Assembly: GCA_037957365.1 (NCBI GenBank) | Contig: JARHVA010000081.1 | Span: 6,863,501 to 6,927,500, forward strand | DNA: 64,000 bases | Direction of reading: 5' to 3' | DNA from: Torreya grandis | Taxonomy: Eukaryota > Streptophyta > Pinopsida > Cupressales > Taxaceae | Shown here: in pieces, positions 26,460 to 37,856 of the stretch | Layout: each line of letters starts with the position of its first letter | Numbering within the stretch: the first letter of the stretch is position 1 | Program-made: the position numbers and the translations under genes | The notes under the pieces: generated by a model | The model's input: only the letters and a program-made list of their open reading frames with translations | Told to the model about the DNA's origin: nothing | Databases searched by the model: none

Positions 26460-27700
26460 GTGTTTGTGAGGAAGGCCTAGTCCTATCCAAGGTCTTAAAA
26501 TGCAACTCACAAAGTATAAACCAAGAGGCATAATAATTTAAATGTGATCAACTAAAATCAATATCCAATAAGGAGAATATAAGGAAAATATGATATAAAT
26601 AAGGAATGTGAGTCACCACATGGGAAACATGAACATCCTTAGCAAGAATGAGACACACTAAACAAGTGAGAAAGACTAATAACAATCAACACTAGGTACT
26701 TAGGACACTTTGACTAATGAACACAAAGCTTGGGATAACAAGTAAAGTATATAGATCATCCCATGAAAGCTATATTCATGAAAAATAAAATGGACCTACC
26801 TTCCCACAACGTGCTCCCTATTCCTTAGGACCCCTTATAGAGTCATTGATCTACTGTGAAGGTTGGGTAATTACATGAGACAATAGGTAGCACTAGAAGA
26901 TTTTTTTATTCTACATTTCTAATATACTAGCCTACCACACCCCAATGGACCTTAGATCTATCATGATTCCAATTATGGATTTTGAGCTTTGACTAGAAAA
27001 AGAAGATGTGCTTGAATCATGTCTTTTAGTGTGATTTGACTTTTGAGAATTTCGAATGTTTTACTTTTTAGATCATTACCTTTTATTTGTATTATATGAT
27101 TTGGATTTCAAATTTATTGATTTATTTTTTATTCCTCCTCCATATGTATTTTTGAAAACCAAACATGGGTGTTAAAGATGACAAACACAAGAGATCTTAC
27201 ACGTGGTCACTTAGAGAAAAGGACCTAAATACCAAGGTGTCTAAAGCCTCCTAGAATTTCCCAAAAGTAAGTGTGGAATCTTAAAATTGACTTATGTGAG
27301 CCTCAAATGAAAGGAAATAAGGGAATTATGGGGATCACGATAGATCCATATATGTAATAAGTGATACAATTATGAATATGCTTGTAGCTAATCACAAGGA
27401 GGTAAAATAGTGCTACTGAAAGGAGATAGGGCTATAATATGATAGTCATGTCACTAGAGAAGCCATGATAACCTATAATAGATCTAGAAAAATCACTAAT
27501 GAAAGTAATAGTAATTTAACAAATGGTTGAAATATGTTTTAATGTGGTAATTTGTGAGGAAGGATAGGTCCTATCCATGGTCTTACACTACAACTCACAA
27601 TGTGAACACCAATGAGGTGAATGCTAAATTAAAGAGAAAAATAGTCATAAATCTACTAAGGAAAAGAATGACATAAAAAAACAAAAAATGAAAGAGATAC
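26460..27700. repeat. Dispersed duplication inside element E
   Basis: The stretch starting 'tgtgaggaaggcctagtcct' near 26463 recurs in diverged form as 'tgtgaggaaggataggtcct' near 27549. Both continue through 'atccaaggtctta/atccatggtctta' and 'caactcaca'. The copies are about 150-200 bp long and about 1.09 kb apart. This lies between the gag remnant and the 3' LTR, where pol would sit in a complete element. Confidence 0.55.
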
Positions 27701-28099
27701 ATAAGGATAAAAATAAAAACAAATGCCAAATGTGATGTGTAATAAAAACCAAAGAACCCAAAGGCAAAAATGATGCTAGTAAAGTGTGACTAAAAGAATT
27801 AAAGTGCACAAAAATAAAGAAACATAAGACAAAAATAACAAGCAAGACCTATGCTAATGTTTGTATCAAATATGAGCATGTGAAATACAAGTCTATAAGT
27901 CTCAGAAGGTCTTTTGAAGCTAAATCTCTATGTTATTATACATTCTATAATAAGAGTAGTCATTGTAAAATTCCCCAATGGGTAAGTGGATGTAGGGATG
28001 GACATCACAAGATGACCCAAGTTTTGAAGAGACATTTGGATGGGCACCACAAGATGCCCCAACATGTGAGGAGGAGTTAAGTAACATTAAATCATTAGA

Positions 28100-29812
28100 A
28101 TGATTTGCATTGCATAGGTAGGTGCATTTGGAGATAGTTAAATGTGTTGGTTTGTTAGTTTTTAAGGTTGTTTAATGTGACATAAGATGTGGAGGAGAAG
28201 TATGAAGAGGTAAAGGAGGACCATGTATGATATTATTTGGAGTAGGGATTTTAACTAGGTACTCTTTTGGTTTATATGACCTAAGAGGTTGAGCTTCAAT
28301 GGATGCAATGATATGTTTAAAGTTGTTCATTTTAGCTATCCTTTCCCTATTGGTGTAGGAATAAGGATCAAATATGGTTTGAAAAAAATTAGTGGATGAG
28401 GTGTAGGTATGAGATAATTTTTATTTTTCATTAGGTAGTTGATGTTGATGTGATTGTCAATCTTGATATTGAATTTGAGAAGCTTGAAGATAGTCTTGAT
28501 AACGTTGTTTTGTGTGAGTATCAATATTCAAATGTGGACCAAGTAAGGAAGAAAGAATAAATCAATGAAGATCATGATAAGACTCATGATAATTACCTAA
28601 AATATCATGCCACCAAAAAAATCTATTAGGATTGTACCTTTCTAAAGGAGGTTTGGAAGGATCAAAGCTCATGGGTTTAAAGGGTGGAAATTTCTTCTTA
28701 AGGATTTCTAAACTCAAGGGTGGGTGGGTTGGGTTAAAATTAGTTAAATTTTATAAGGTTGGGGAGGCTTGGATGAATCAATGTTATGAGAAAATGATTG
28801 GAAAGGTTCTTTATTAGTTGTTTGAGGTGTTTCAAATTGATTCATAAGAAAGTCTATCCTTTTGCTTGGTCTAAGGATTCATCAAAAGTTTAAAGTGAAA
28901 AGATTGAAACTTTATATTGAATGGGAGATTTAAGAGTAGTAACGAATAGTTTTAAAAGATTTTCATCATTCATATTATGGTCCATTTTATGAGCGAGAGA
29001 CTTCCATCATTTGATGAAAGTGTGAGCATATTCATTAGGAAGTTTCTTAGCATTGATAAAATGCTTAAGGTGATTTTTATGAAGGTCATCATGTTGGAGT
29101 TCCTTCACTAAATCATTGACTAAATCCTATAGTTGTGAGATGGAATGTCTAGGAATTTGGTTTTACCATTCAAGTGCATCACCCACAAATGATTTGGCAA
29201 AGAGCTTGGTGGTCAGGAAGGTGTTATTTTGGACCCATTATTTATAGAGATTACCAAAAGACTTAATAAATATAGTAAGTTCCTTAGTCCATTATATGTG
29301 ATAGTTGGATAAATGTTTCCAATATATATGGATGCAATAAATATGGCTAAGGGTTTATTTTGGATATGTTGAAGCAATTTGTTATTCATTAGAGGTTGAG
29401 GGATGATATTCCCATTGGCATATCTAAAAGGAGGGAAAAAATTTGGATTTGGTTGAGACATGATGATTTGAGGTGGTTGAATAGTCATGTGTAATAAATG
29501 TTTTTGTATGTTCATCATTTGAGAATGATTAGTTATTTGCATGATGTTCATTTTCTATATGACTTGTGCACTAAGTTGAGTTGTAACAATATGTGGGTTG
29601 TTTTTTGTAGGAGGGGTATTGGTGTTGTTAGGAGGAGGATTATTTATAGATGTAGGATTCCCAATAGTAGTTTTAGTTGTCTTAAATGTGGTCGAAGAAG
29701 AAGGAAGCTTGGTAAAGCCATCATTCTTGGTAAGAGTGTAAATAGTATTATCATCAAGGTTTTTGAATAATTGGGAATCATCTAGATTATCAATTTGAGT
29801 GGTTTCAACCAT
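28100..29812 (-). pseudogene. Gag remnant of element E
   Basis: On the minus strand a frame opens with ATG at 29812. It first encodes an Asn/Thr/Pro-rich N-terminus, with 'TSINNPPPNNTNTPPTKNN' within an 86-codon stretch to 29555. It continues through a Gln/Pro/Asn-rich linker (29551-29213). Then comes a capsid-like core, 'KLFAKSFVGDALEW' near 29200, matching the retrotransposon gag pattern (G-x-A..W followed by LP..SI). Further on are 'ELQHDDLHKNHLKHF', 'LPNEYAHTFI' and 'NDENLLKLFVTTL'. The C-terminal linker is Gln/His-rich. Frameshifts (near 29212) and stops break it. No CCHC zinc knuckle was found. The ancestral role was the particle shell protein of a Ty3/Gypsy-type element. Confidence 0.7.
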
Positions 29813-30309
29813 GTTAATTTGGGAGGTGATAAGGCTTGGTGATCTTGTTATAGGTGTAACAAGAGGGTTGTGAAAATTTATTATAAGAGGTGGAACATAA
29901 TGTGAGGTTCCAATATTTGATGTAGATGGCTTGATGAGTTTATGACTTCTAGGTTTAGAAGGTGTAAAAATGGTATAAGGTATATGATTTTCATGGTTTG
30001 GGATTTGTTTAATATGATTCTCTATATCTACTATATAATATGAGGTAGATAGAGATTGATAATATTTATAACCATGTTATGAAGAGCCATACCATAAAGA
30101 GTTATCTTCTATGGTGGATAGGTGGGGTAGGAGAGAACAACCCATGCAAATTTAGAATATGATGAAACTATCAAAAAAATTTGATAAGAGGATTAATGAT
30201 ACTGATTAGGAGTGGATATCAAGAAGCTAAGAGGAAAATTTAGGACAAGATTGGCCAAAAGGAGGTATAGGGTTAGCCTAAAGTGAACAAGGTCAACTAG
30301 GTTGACTAT

Positions 30310-30685
30310 GTACTAAACAAGGTTGGCCCAAAAGGTATTAAGTTGATTGGGTAAAATTAGTATGCTAATGAATAAATTAAGAAATATATTAAGTCAACTA
30401 GTTGACTTAGTATGCTAAGGAAGAAGTTCCAAAATATACTAAGTTGACCCAGTCGATTTAGTATGCCAAGGGGTAAGTTCTAAAAGACACTAAGTAGACC
30501 CTATCAACTTAATATGCCAAGGGGGGAAGTTCTAAAAGATATTAAGTCAACCTAGTTGACTTAGTATGCTAAGGGGGAAGTTATGAAAGATAGTAAGTAG
30601 GTCTTGTCAACTTAGTATGCTAAGGGAGAAGTTTTAAAATATATTAAGTTGACCCAATCAACTTAGTATGATAATGAAGAGAGGT
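30310..30685. repeat. 51-bp minisatellite with an inverted-repeat core, about 7 copies
   Basis: 'tatgc(t/c)aa' or its variant 'tatgataa' marks the units at 30361, 30411, 30462, 30513, 30565, 30616 and 30667, a spacing of 50-52 bp. The core of each unit is GTCAAC...GTTGAC or a variant. One unit holds a perfect 20-base palindrome, TAAGTCAACTAGTTGACTTA, at 30390-30409. It lies between the 5' LTR and gag of element E, that is, in its leader. Confidence 0.85.
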
Positions 30686-31808
30686 AAATAAGTCTGTAAG
30701 TGACTCTATTGATAAAGATGATAATGTTCTAACATAGGGGAAAAAAATTGTTCCATGCACTTTGAAAACAAGAAATGGAAGTAAACAGACAATCAATTAG
30801 GTCAATGAGATTCATCTAATTAAGGCACACATCACAAAACCTTGCACCAATGTTGGTCAATAAATTTTTTTGCAATGTAACATATAATTAAGCAAAGAAT
30901 AAGCAATCAACTTGGAAAGTAAAAACTAACGAAGTGGTCATCTTGATATTTTTCAATTATTATAATATGATTTTATATGTGATAAAGATGTTGGCTATAA
31001 CCAAGGAATTATAAAGCAATCTAAAGATGGTTTTAGGATATTTACGTTGAAAGGGATCTATATTAGTAATGGTATTAGCTTGGTATTGGGGCCTACCCCC
31101 TCACTTCACACACTGTAATGATAAGGATGTCAGGTGCTTAGCCAATATATACCATTAACCACATGTTTATACTTGGCCAAAAATACAAGTCAACTTCCCC
31201 CTTGGTGATGAAATCCAAGTAGGTAAGCCTTAGGTAGACAATTGTTAAAATGCTTTTTGAGATTTTTTGATTTGGTAGTGTGTGCATAAAAGAGAAAATA
31301 GTGAAAATAAATGGTATATTAAAAAATAACCTAATTAGACTATGTAATCTATTATAAGCATGCAAGCAACAAGAAATAAAACTATGAGCTAATTACTAGT
31401 ATATAAGTGTTAATTTCAAATTTAAAACATAATATAGTGTTGATTCTGATGATAGTCTATGCAAAGATTACAAAATAGAGTTGACAGTGTCACTTTTGTA
31501 CTGTAGAAGCAATGGTTTGAAAAAGAACTACATTGATAGTGTAAACCTAATTTTCTAGATAGAACATAGAATATATAACTACATCGATAGGGTTCACCTA
31601 GTTGACTACAGGGTCAGTTTTAAAGACTGCAAACTATGAAAAAAATATAACAAATGATAGAAATGATAGAGAATGATAGAAAAAACCTTGGTGAGTTGGA
31701 GGATACAGAGGAAAATAAGATTGTTGTTTAAGTACCTTTATTTATACTTGATAATTCTACTAACTGTGTTGAGTGGGTCAACCTAGCTTTGTAGATCCTA
31801 TTTGCTAA

Positions 31809-32015
31809 AAACCTAGAAAATTTACTATGTCAACAGATTTGACCTAGTATGCTAAACTAGATGTTTGAAAGTGTACAAGGTCAACTGGGTCAACCTAGTA
31901 GTTTGAATTGGATGTTTGAAAGTGTATACGATCGACTAGGTCAACCTAGTAGTCTGAACTAGATGTCTGAAAATGTACAGGGTTGAATAGGTTGACCTAG
32001 TAGGTTGTACTTGAT
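31809..32015. repeat. Second 51-bp minisatellite block, about 4 copies
   Basis: Units start 'atg(t/c)(t)tgaaa' at 31861, 31912 and 31963, with a weaker one near 31809, so the spacing is again 51 bp. Each carries 'ggtcaacctagtag' or 'ggttgacctagtag'. Same period and core as the block at 30310-30685, 1.1 kb away, so both come from one unit type. Confidence 0.8.
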
Positions 32016-32200
32016 GAAAAACTTGCACAAATAAAATAGAGTCATATTGATGTGACTGTGTGTTAAACTTGCACATAAAAGTTAGAATTGTGTTGACACT
32101 ATCAACCTAATATCACAAATTTATAAAAAATAAATGATAAAATAATGAAAAATGTGGAATAAAACTTATAAGGGTTAGATTCACATTGGGTTCACTAGAA

Positions 32201-33360
32201 TATATGAAATCAAAAATGCATCATATTTATAAATCAATCCTAGCTTAAAGATGATATATCATATCATACACTTCCAATTGGGGACACATTTATTAAGTGG
32301 GAACATGAAAAATATAGGGATCCACTAGACCTGATTAGGGGATATCTTACCATAATACACTATGCTAGAGAGGGTTCCAATTCCTCCATCAAGCACAATC
32401 ATGAAATATCCCTAAGGGTGTCTTATGTTTTATATTCATTAAACTAATAACAAGTAAAGTAAAATATAATCTAGTGCTCACCAAATCTTGTGGCATAAAG
32501 TGGGGGTTAGAAACATAAAAGTGTATAGAAAACATATACTCATGTCAATGTATATAGAATCCTAATGCAAGGGAGATTAGTATAATTCATATCTATCTAA
32601 TCTTACAAAGGAGGAACAAAGTTAGGAATACTTACCTTTGAAAATGAACCCACTGAGCCTCAATCTCTCCCTTGGCCAAGGTGCTTTGTAAGAGGTTGTG
32701 GTATGTAAGAATGACAAAGACAAATTAGATCTAAGCTACAAAACCTATCAATACATCCAAAATACTTCTCCACAAGAAAATATCTATATCTTAAAATAAA
32801 GTATGGAACCCTAAGCTTGTTCCTCAAGTAGAATAGTGGATAAGCAAATGCATAATATCTCTTACTTCTTCTCTTCTCTCAATAATGGTGAAATGAACTT
32901 GTATTTATAGGCAACTCTAACCCTAAAACCTTATAAAAATTTTGGCTAATAGGGTTGACCTATTCAACCTAGTAATTTTTTTAACAATAACCTATGCTAA
33001 AAATGAATTACATTGGCACTATGGGATGATGACAAAATAATACAAGGTTAACCCAGCTAACATAGTTTTAAAACTACTAAAAGGGGATTTAGGATAGGGA
33101 AAAGGTAAATTAAAGTGGTAAATGACTGGAGGAGGGTCTAATAGATAAGAACAATCTTAGGGATAAGGTTTTTAGGAGATAAGTGTGTAGATAGCAAGTG
33201 GAAAAAGGGATACAAATTCTATGAAGCACCAATGGTTTACCCACCCCTTTCTTAGTGCACCCTTTAAGGTGTGCACTCAGAGAGATTTAGACTCGATGGG
33301 TTCTTACAAAATACAGAGTGTCAGTAATCAATAAAATTTTGCAAATAATATGTGTATATA
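32201..33360 (-). repeat. 5' LTR of element E
   Basis: Pairs with 23860-25021. On the minus strand it starts TATATACACA at 33360, where the other copy has TGTATACACA, a G-to-A change in the terminal TG. It ends at 32201. The bases inside it on the minus strand ('TTCTAGTGAACCCAATGTG') do not match a PBS I can name. Confidence 0.88.
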
Positions 33361-33365
33361 GAGGC

Positions 33366-35454
33366 CACTTAACTACACACTCTATTCTACTAATTAGGTC
33401 TCATGGGCATAATTCCAAGCCACATAATGAAATATCATATAGGGCCATCAAATATTAAATAAAACCCCAAAATTCTCATAAACCATGTTCAAAAACATCA
33501 GATGATTAATTTTTTAGACTGTTTTTGATGTTGGAGTTAATAGATATTCAAATTTCTTTCTCAAAACCCTAGGTTAGGGTTGCACAGGCCTATGCAAGGC
33601 TGAGAGCAAATAAATAAAAGTATATTTTAAATTCAGGTGATTTATAAAAATTATAATTACTGAATAAGGTTTTTCTTACCTTCCTCTACTTTTCCCAACA
33701 ACTTTTGGTATTTGAAAAATCTTCTTAAGGCTTCCATATATAGGTTTACAAAATTTTGACTTTCTCAAGCTGGAGTTTAACAAGGTTACAAGACTTCATC
33801 TCACATTCCTCACTCTTGAGACCTCCTTATGGTTTGAAACCACCTTCAAACCCTCATACATAATCCCTTATAACTCCTTTGAGAGTTTCATGTAATTTTT
33901 AGGGTTCATTCACAAGATATAAAGATTTTTTTATCTTTTAGGGTTTTAAAAGATGTTATAGGTCAATAACACTCTAAAATATCTTATTTTAAATTAAAAA
34001 GGTTCAAACACCTCATACATATTCTATGTCATTTATTCCAATAACCTATATCTTTGTGAACAATATTATGTCTTGAAAACTCCTCTCTTTTTTAAAACAT
34101 AACAATTTCCTCATGATTGTAACTACCTATAATAGGGTATGTAAACCCAAACCTATGTTCATAGAATCTTCTTGAATCCATACATTACCAAAATGAATAT
34201 CAAATATTCTTAGACTTTTAGACCTCCCTATTACATCTAGACTATTTTTCTTGTATCGTAAAACAAACTCTCATGAAGATACATTCACCTTTTTCATTTA
34301 CCATTACATACCTTGTAAGACATTGTTTAGGACTAGAAGTTTCTCCTTTTGTGATTCTTATCAACTAACACACTAACTTTAAGGTATTATATTTCATATG
34401 ATCAACAATATCTCTAACTTATTCTAAAATTATCATTCTATCATGGTCAATTTTGAGTATTCATAAAAACCAATACTTTATTTGATTGTCTCCAATCAAT
34501 CTTGTAAAACAAACCTGTAACTCACATTTTATCTTTCAACACACAATCAATAAATATTCAAAAACATCAATTATATTTAGATAACTCAATTTAAGGTATT
34601 ATATTTCATATGATCAACAATATCTCTAACTTATTCTAAAATTATCATTCTATCATGATCAATTTTGAGTATTCATAAAAACCAATACTTTATTTGATTG
34701 TCTCCAATCAATCTTGTAAACCAAACCTGTAACTCACATTTTATCCTTCAACACACAATCAATAAATATTCAAAAACATCAATTATATTTAGATAACTCA
34801 ATTTACATTCCATATGAATATTAAACACACAAAATAACACTATTTCATTGATCACATAAACAAAATGTACATATACACCACTATCATACTATGGCCTCTC
34901 ATGGGCCAATATGGATCTAGTTTCTCTTTTTCATGTTTCTTCTACTATTGTATGTATTCTACATACACTCTACTATCTATCCACACCTACTACCCCTATA
35001 TTATTCATCTGCATGCCTATTATTTCTCCATCATGCTAAATTTTCATGGTAACTTCCTTCTAATGCTTATTCCATGTAGGGTGGAAGTTAGTCTTCACAT
35101 ATTCTTTTTTACTTTCTTAATTTTTCAATGTCTATCAATTCTAGAACATGGGAAATCATCTTTCAGACTCTTTTAGGACCTTTTAGATCCATTACAAACA
35201 TGGACCATAATTTACTAATCTCTCAAGACCTCTAAATCCACTTTAAGGCTTATTTACAAATTTGAATGTCAAATTCCCCCATTTTGTAAGAAACACCATA
35301 TAGGCTAGTGAACTCACTTAAATGACTCTTAAATGTTTATAAACATCCTATGGGATATTAAATGACCCATTAGATTGTCACAAGACCATAAATGGTCATA
35401 AAATACACAATCAATATTCATTACCACCTATGTTCTAGTGATGCTCTTGCATCA
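33366..35454 (-). repeat. 3' LTR of element C, proximal part
   Basis: Aligns with about 38286-40154 of the 5' LTR. Shared landmarks include 'cacttaactacacac', 'tatggcctctcatgggccaa' and the end 'ctagtgatg(c/t)tc(t/c)tg/acatca'. It contains a 212-bp tandem duplication that the partner lacks. In minus orientation this end is the 5' boundary TGATGC at 35454. Confidence 0.8.
34379..34802. repeat. Near-perfect 212-bp tandem duplication
   Basis: The unit beginning 'ttaaggtattatatttcat' at 34379 is repeated from 34591. I see only about three differences between units: catGgtc/catAatc-type changes near 34445, aaaAc/aaaCc near 34509, and ttatcTttc/ttatcCttc near 34533. The partner LTR of element C has one copy near 39292-39490, so the duplication arose after insertion and is much younger than the surrounding decay. 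Confidence 0.9.
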
Positions 35455-37652
35455 TACTCCTAAGGTGGGAGAAATTTGGACTCCTGATCAAATGTACCTT
35501 CATGTTATCTTTTTTCTTCTTCGTAGTCCTCTAATTCATTAATCTTGGGTCCTTTCCTTCTACTCCTCCTATGCTTATTCAACTCTTGATATTATCATTG
35601 GGTTTTTCATGTTTTTCTCTATCAAAGACAATTCAAATCTCTAGACATCCATGCAACTCTTCTTCATTCCTTACTACTTTCCATTATTCTTTATAATCCT
35701 GGACCTTTGTCTACTCTTTCATTTACTTATCTTCCCAAATGAGGATCTTTACTACTACAACTTACATATTGGTTTCTTGAGCTCTCTCAAGAGCTTACTT
35801 CTCTAAGTGCTTCATCACCTTCATGATCAAATTTTCACACACCAAGCCAATCAAAGTAAAACTCCCATAAAGTTGAGACTATTGAGTCCCCTTAACTAAA
35901 TCTTTTAACATTGCTTCTCCCTCTATATTTTAATCAAATTATTTCTTACTTTTGTCTCTCTTTCTTTCTTCTTGTTTTGGTGGTACATTATTTTTCTCTT
36001 ATTTTCCTCTATCAAAGGAAACTCTACATACTTTAATCCACATCTTACATGTACCATTTCAAACCTAATATACATTCATCTCCTATTTTTTTCCTCTATA
36101 ATATGGCCAATTTGTGTCCCAAAACTCTCTTGGTCCACTTGGACTTTCACCTCTCCATACTTTCAACTCTATGCCTCTAAACACCATCTCATAATTTGCT
36201 TTCCAAACCATTATAATTTAACTAAAATGCATTTGGGCACCCAAATGGTGAACTATATCCTCTAAAAACAAAAAAAAACTTAGTCATTACCTCTTTTTTA
36301 TTCTATGCCTCAATTGCAACCTTGTTTGTCTCTTTCACATTCTTATTTATTTTTAACTTATTTTCCCACCTCAAAATTCTTATTTGGCTTCAACTCAACT
36401 TGTTAAATATATTTTATCACCTGAAAATATTGGTTGTTCCTTTGCTAACTTTCTGCTATCATCTTTAGTTTCTTGGCATCTTCCTTCAGTCTCTCTCTTG
36501 AATTTATAACCATATCTTCATACCATGCATCTACCTCCTAATTTTTAGCTTTTTTCCATCTCTATAAATCATCTTTTAAATTCTAAAAAATTAAAATTAT
36601 TCTCATTAGTTTCACATTAAAACATACACAAGTTATTAATTTTAAAAATTGGAGGCTCATTTTCCTCTTTTGATGCCTTAAGCATTGGAATTCTTTATTA
36701 TTAATGCATTTCATCTTCTAACTCATCTTCTTCTTCCTCTCTTATAACTAGTCCTTCCATAAATAGACCACTCTTAAACCTTCTCCATGCTCATTTCATT
36801 TTCCTAAGGTGTTGATTACCTTTTAATTCATGCGTATGAGGTTGCTCACTCATCCAAAACCTTTTCATCTCTTTTTGGAGTTTTTTACAAAGTAACTATT
36901 TATTCTCTCTTTATTTTCTCATAGTTTTCCTCTTTATCCTCTCAATAATTAATCTTATAGGCCATTGAAGTTTCTTATTATTCATGACCCATCCATTCCA
37001 TGGGTTCTCTTCTTCCTGCATTTACTCTATCATGAGCATCAACTTGTCTAAATTATCTAGACTTTGCCTCAAATTTCTTATTTATTATTCACACTCTTTA
37101 TCTCATCATCTTTCATCTTCTCCTTGGGGAAACCCCTCTCAATCATGCCTTTCATTCTTTTCTTCTCATAATCCATCAAATATTTTCAAGTCTTTCTAGC
37201 TTGCCTATTTCTTCTTGGCACCTTACTTGGGTACCCTATTGGTCTTCACTTGAGACCTTATTTTACCTTATCCTCACTTGGGACTTTCTCTCTAATTTTC
37301 CTCACTAGGGAATTTTATTGTGTTTCTTCATGCACCCTGGTATCTTATCACATGTAACACTCATCTCTCTTCTTTGTTATTTACCCATCTCTTGAGTTTC
37401 ACTCATACTCATTGGCTTAGAAGACTTAGACCTACTCTATTTATTAAAATTACAAAAAAAATATATTATTAACTCTTTAAAATACTTCACAAAATATAAA
37501 TACAACTCTTACCTTATGCTCTCAAATCCTTCTTTGCCAAATCTGATGACATGATCTTATTTCACGCTCTCAATTTTTTGGCATGTACATGCAGGTTGTA
37601 TTATTCATGCAACATTCCATTTCTAAAATAACTTGTTTATCTAATACAAAAC
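35455..37652 (-). pseudogene. Interior of element C: charged, coiled-coil-like decayed frame
   Basis: The minus strand gives coherent but broken pieces rich in Glu, Lys and Arg: 'RREPMEWMGHE' near 37000, 'IREEEEDELEDEMH' near 36730, 'YEDMVINSRERLKEDAKKLK' near 36480 and 'FDHEGDEALREV' near 35820. The plus-strand open frames here are their CT-rich antisense shadows. The composition suggests a helical, possibly coiled-coil structural protein in the gag position. At 2.2 kb there is no room for pol, and no enzyme motif was seen. The family is not recognised. Confidence 0.45.
37635..37652 (-). other. Degenerate tRNA-iMet-type PBS of element C
   Basis: On the minus strand the bases following the 5' LTR read 'GTTTTGTATTAGATAAAC', against the usual plant TTGGTATCAGAGC. 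The match is partial, with TGGTATCAGAG read as TTGTATTAGAT. The position at the LTR junction is what makes the call plausible, and it agrees with the TGATG-start orientation. Confidence 0.4.
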
Positions 37653-37799
37653 TTATTTATATCCCATACTCAAATTTCACAAAATTATTTAAATGGAACA
37701 TTTATATAATTACTTGGTTACTCTATCTGGATCTACTCTCTAACAACTGGCTCTAATTCCTTATTTGCACTCTTAATTTTTATTCAAATTCTGACCTTG

Positions 37800-37856
<57 letters not shown>

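Larger units (their letters stand above)
23860..33360 (-). mobile_element. Nested LTR retrotransposon E (9.5 kb), minus strand
   Basis: LTRs 23860-25021 (1162 bp) and 32201-33360 (1160 bp) match closely in length and sequence. The element interrupts the LTR of element C exactly at 'aagggagac|cacttaac', which is uninterrupted in the partner LTR near 38280. The duplicated target is 'gagac' (23855-23859) and 'gaggc' (33361-33365), one base different. A gag remnant on the minus strand (28100-29812) and a minus-strand PPT at 25022-25036 give the orientation. The leader (30-32 kb) and the 3' part (25-28 kb) are full of minisatellites. No protease, reverse transcriptase or integrase was recognised, so it appears non-autonomous. 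Confidence 0.85.

Noticed and set aside
25985..26531. Overlapping minus-strand frames rich in Phe, Ile, Leu and His
   Set aside because: They read through minisatellite sequence and shift between frames with the repeats, so not genes.
35972..37199. Plus-strand open frames in the interior of element C
   Set aside because: They are Ser/His/Leu-rich antisense shadows of the Glu/Lys/Arg-rich minus-strand frame.
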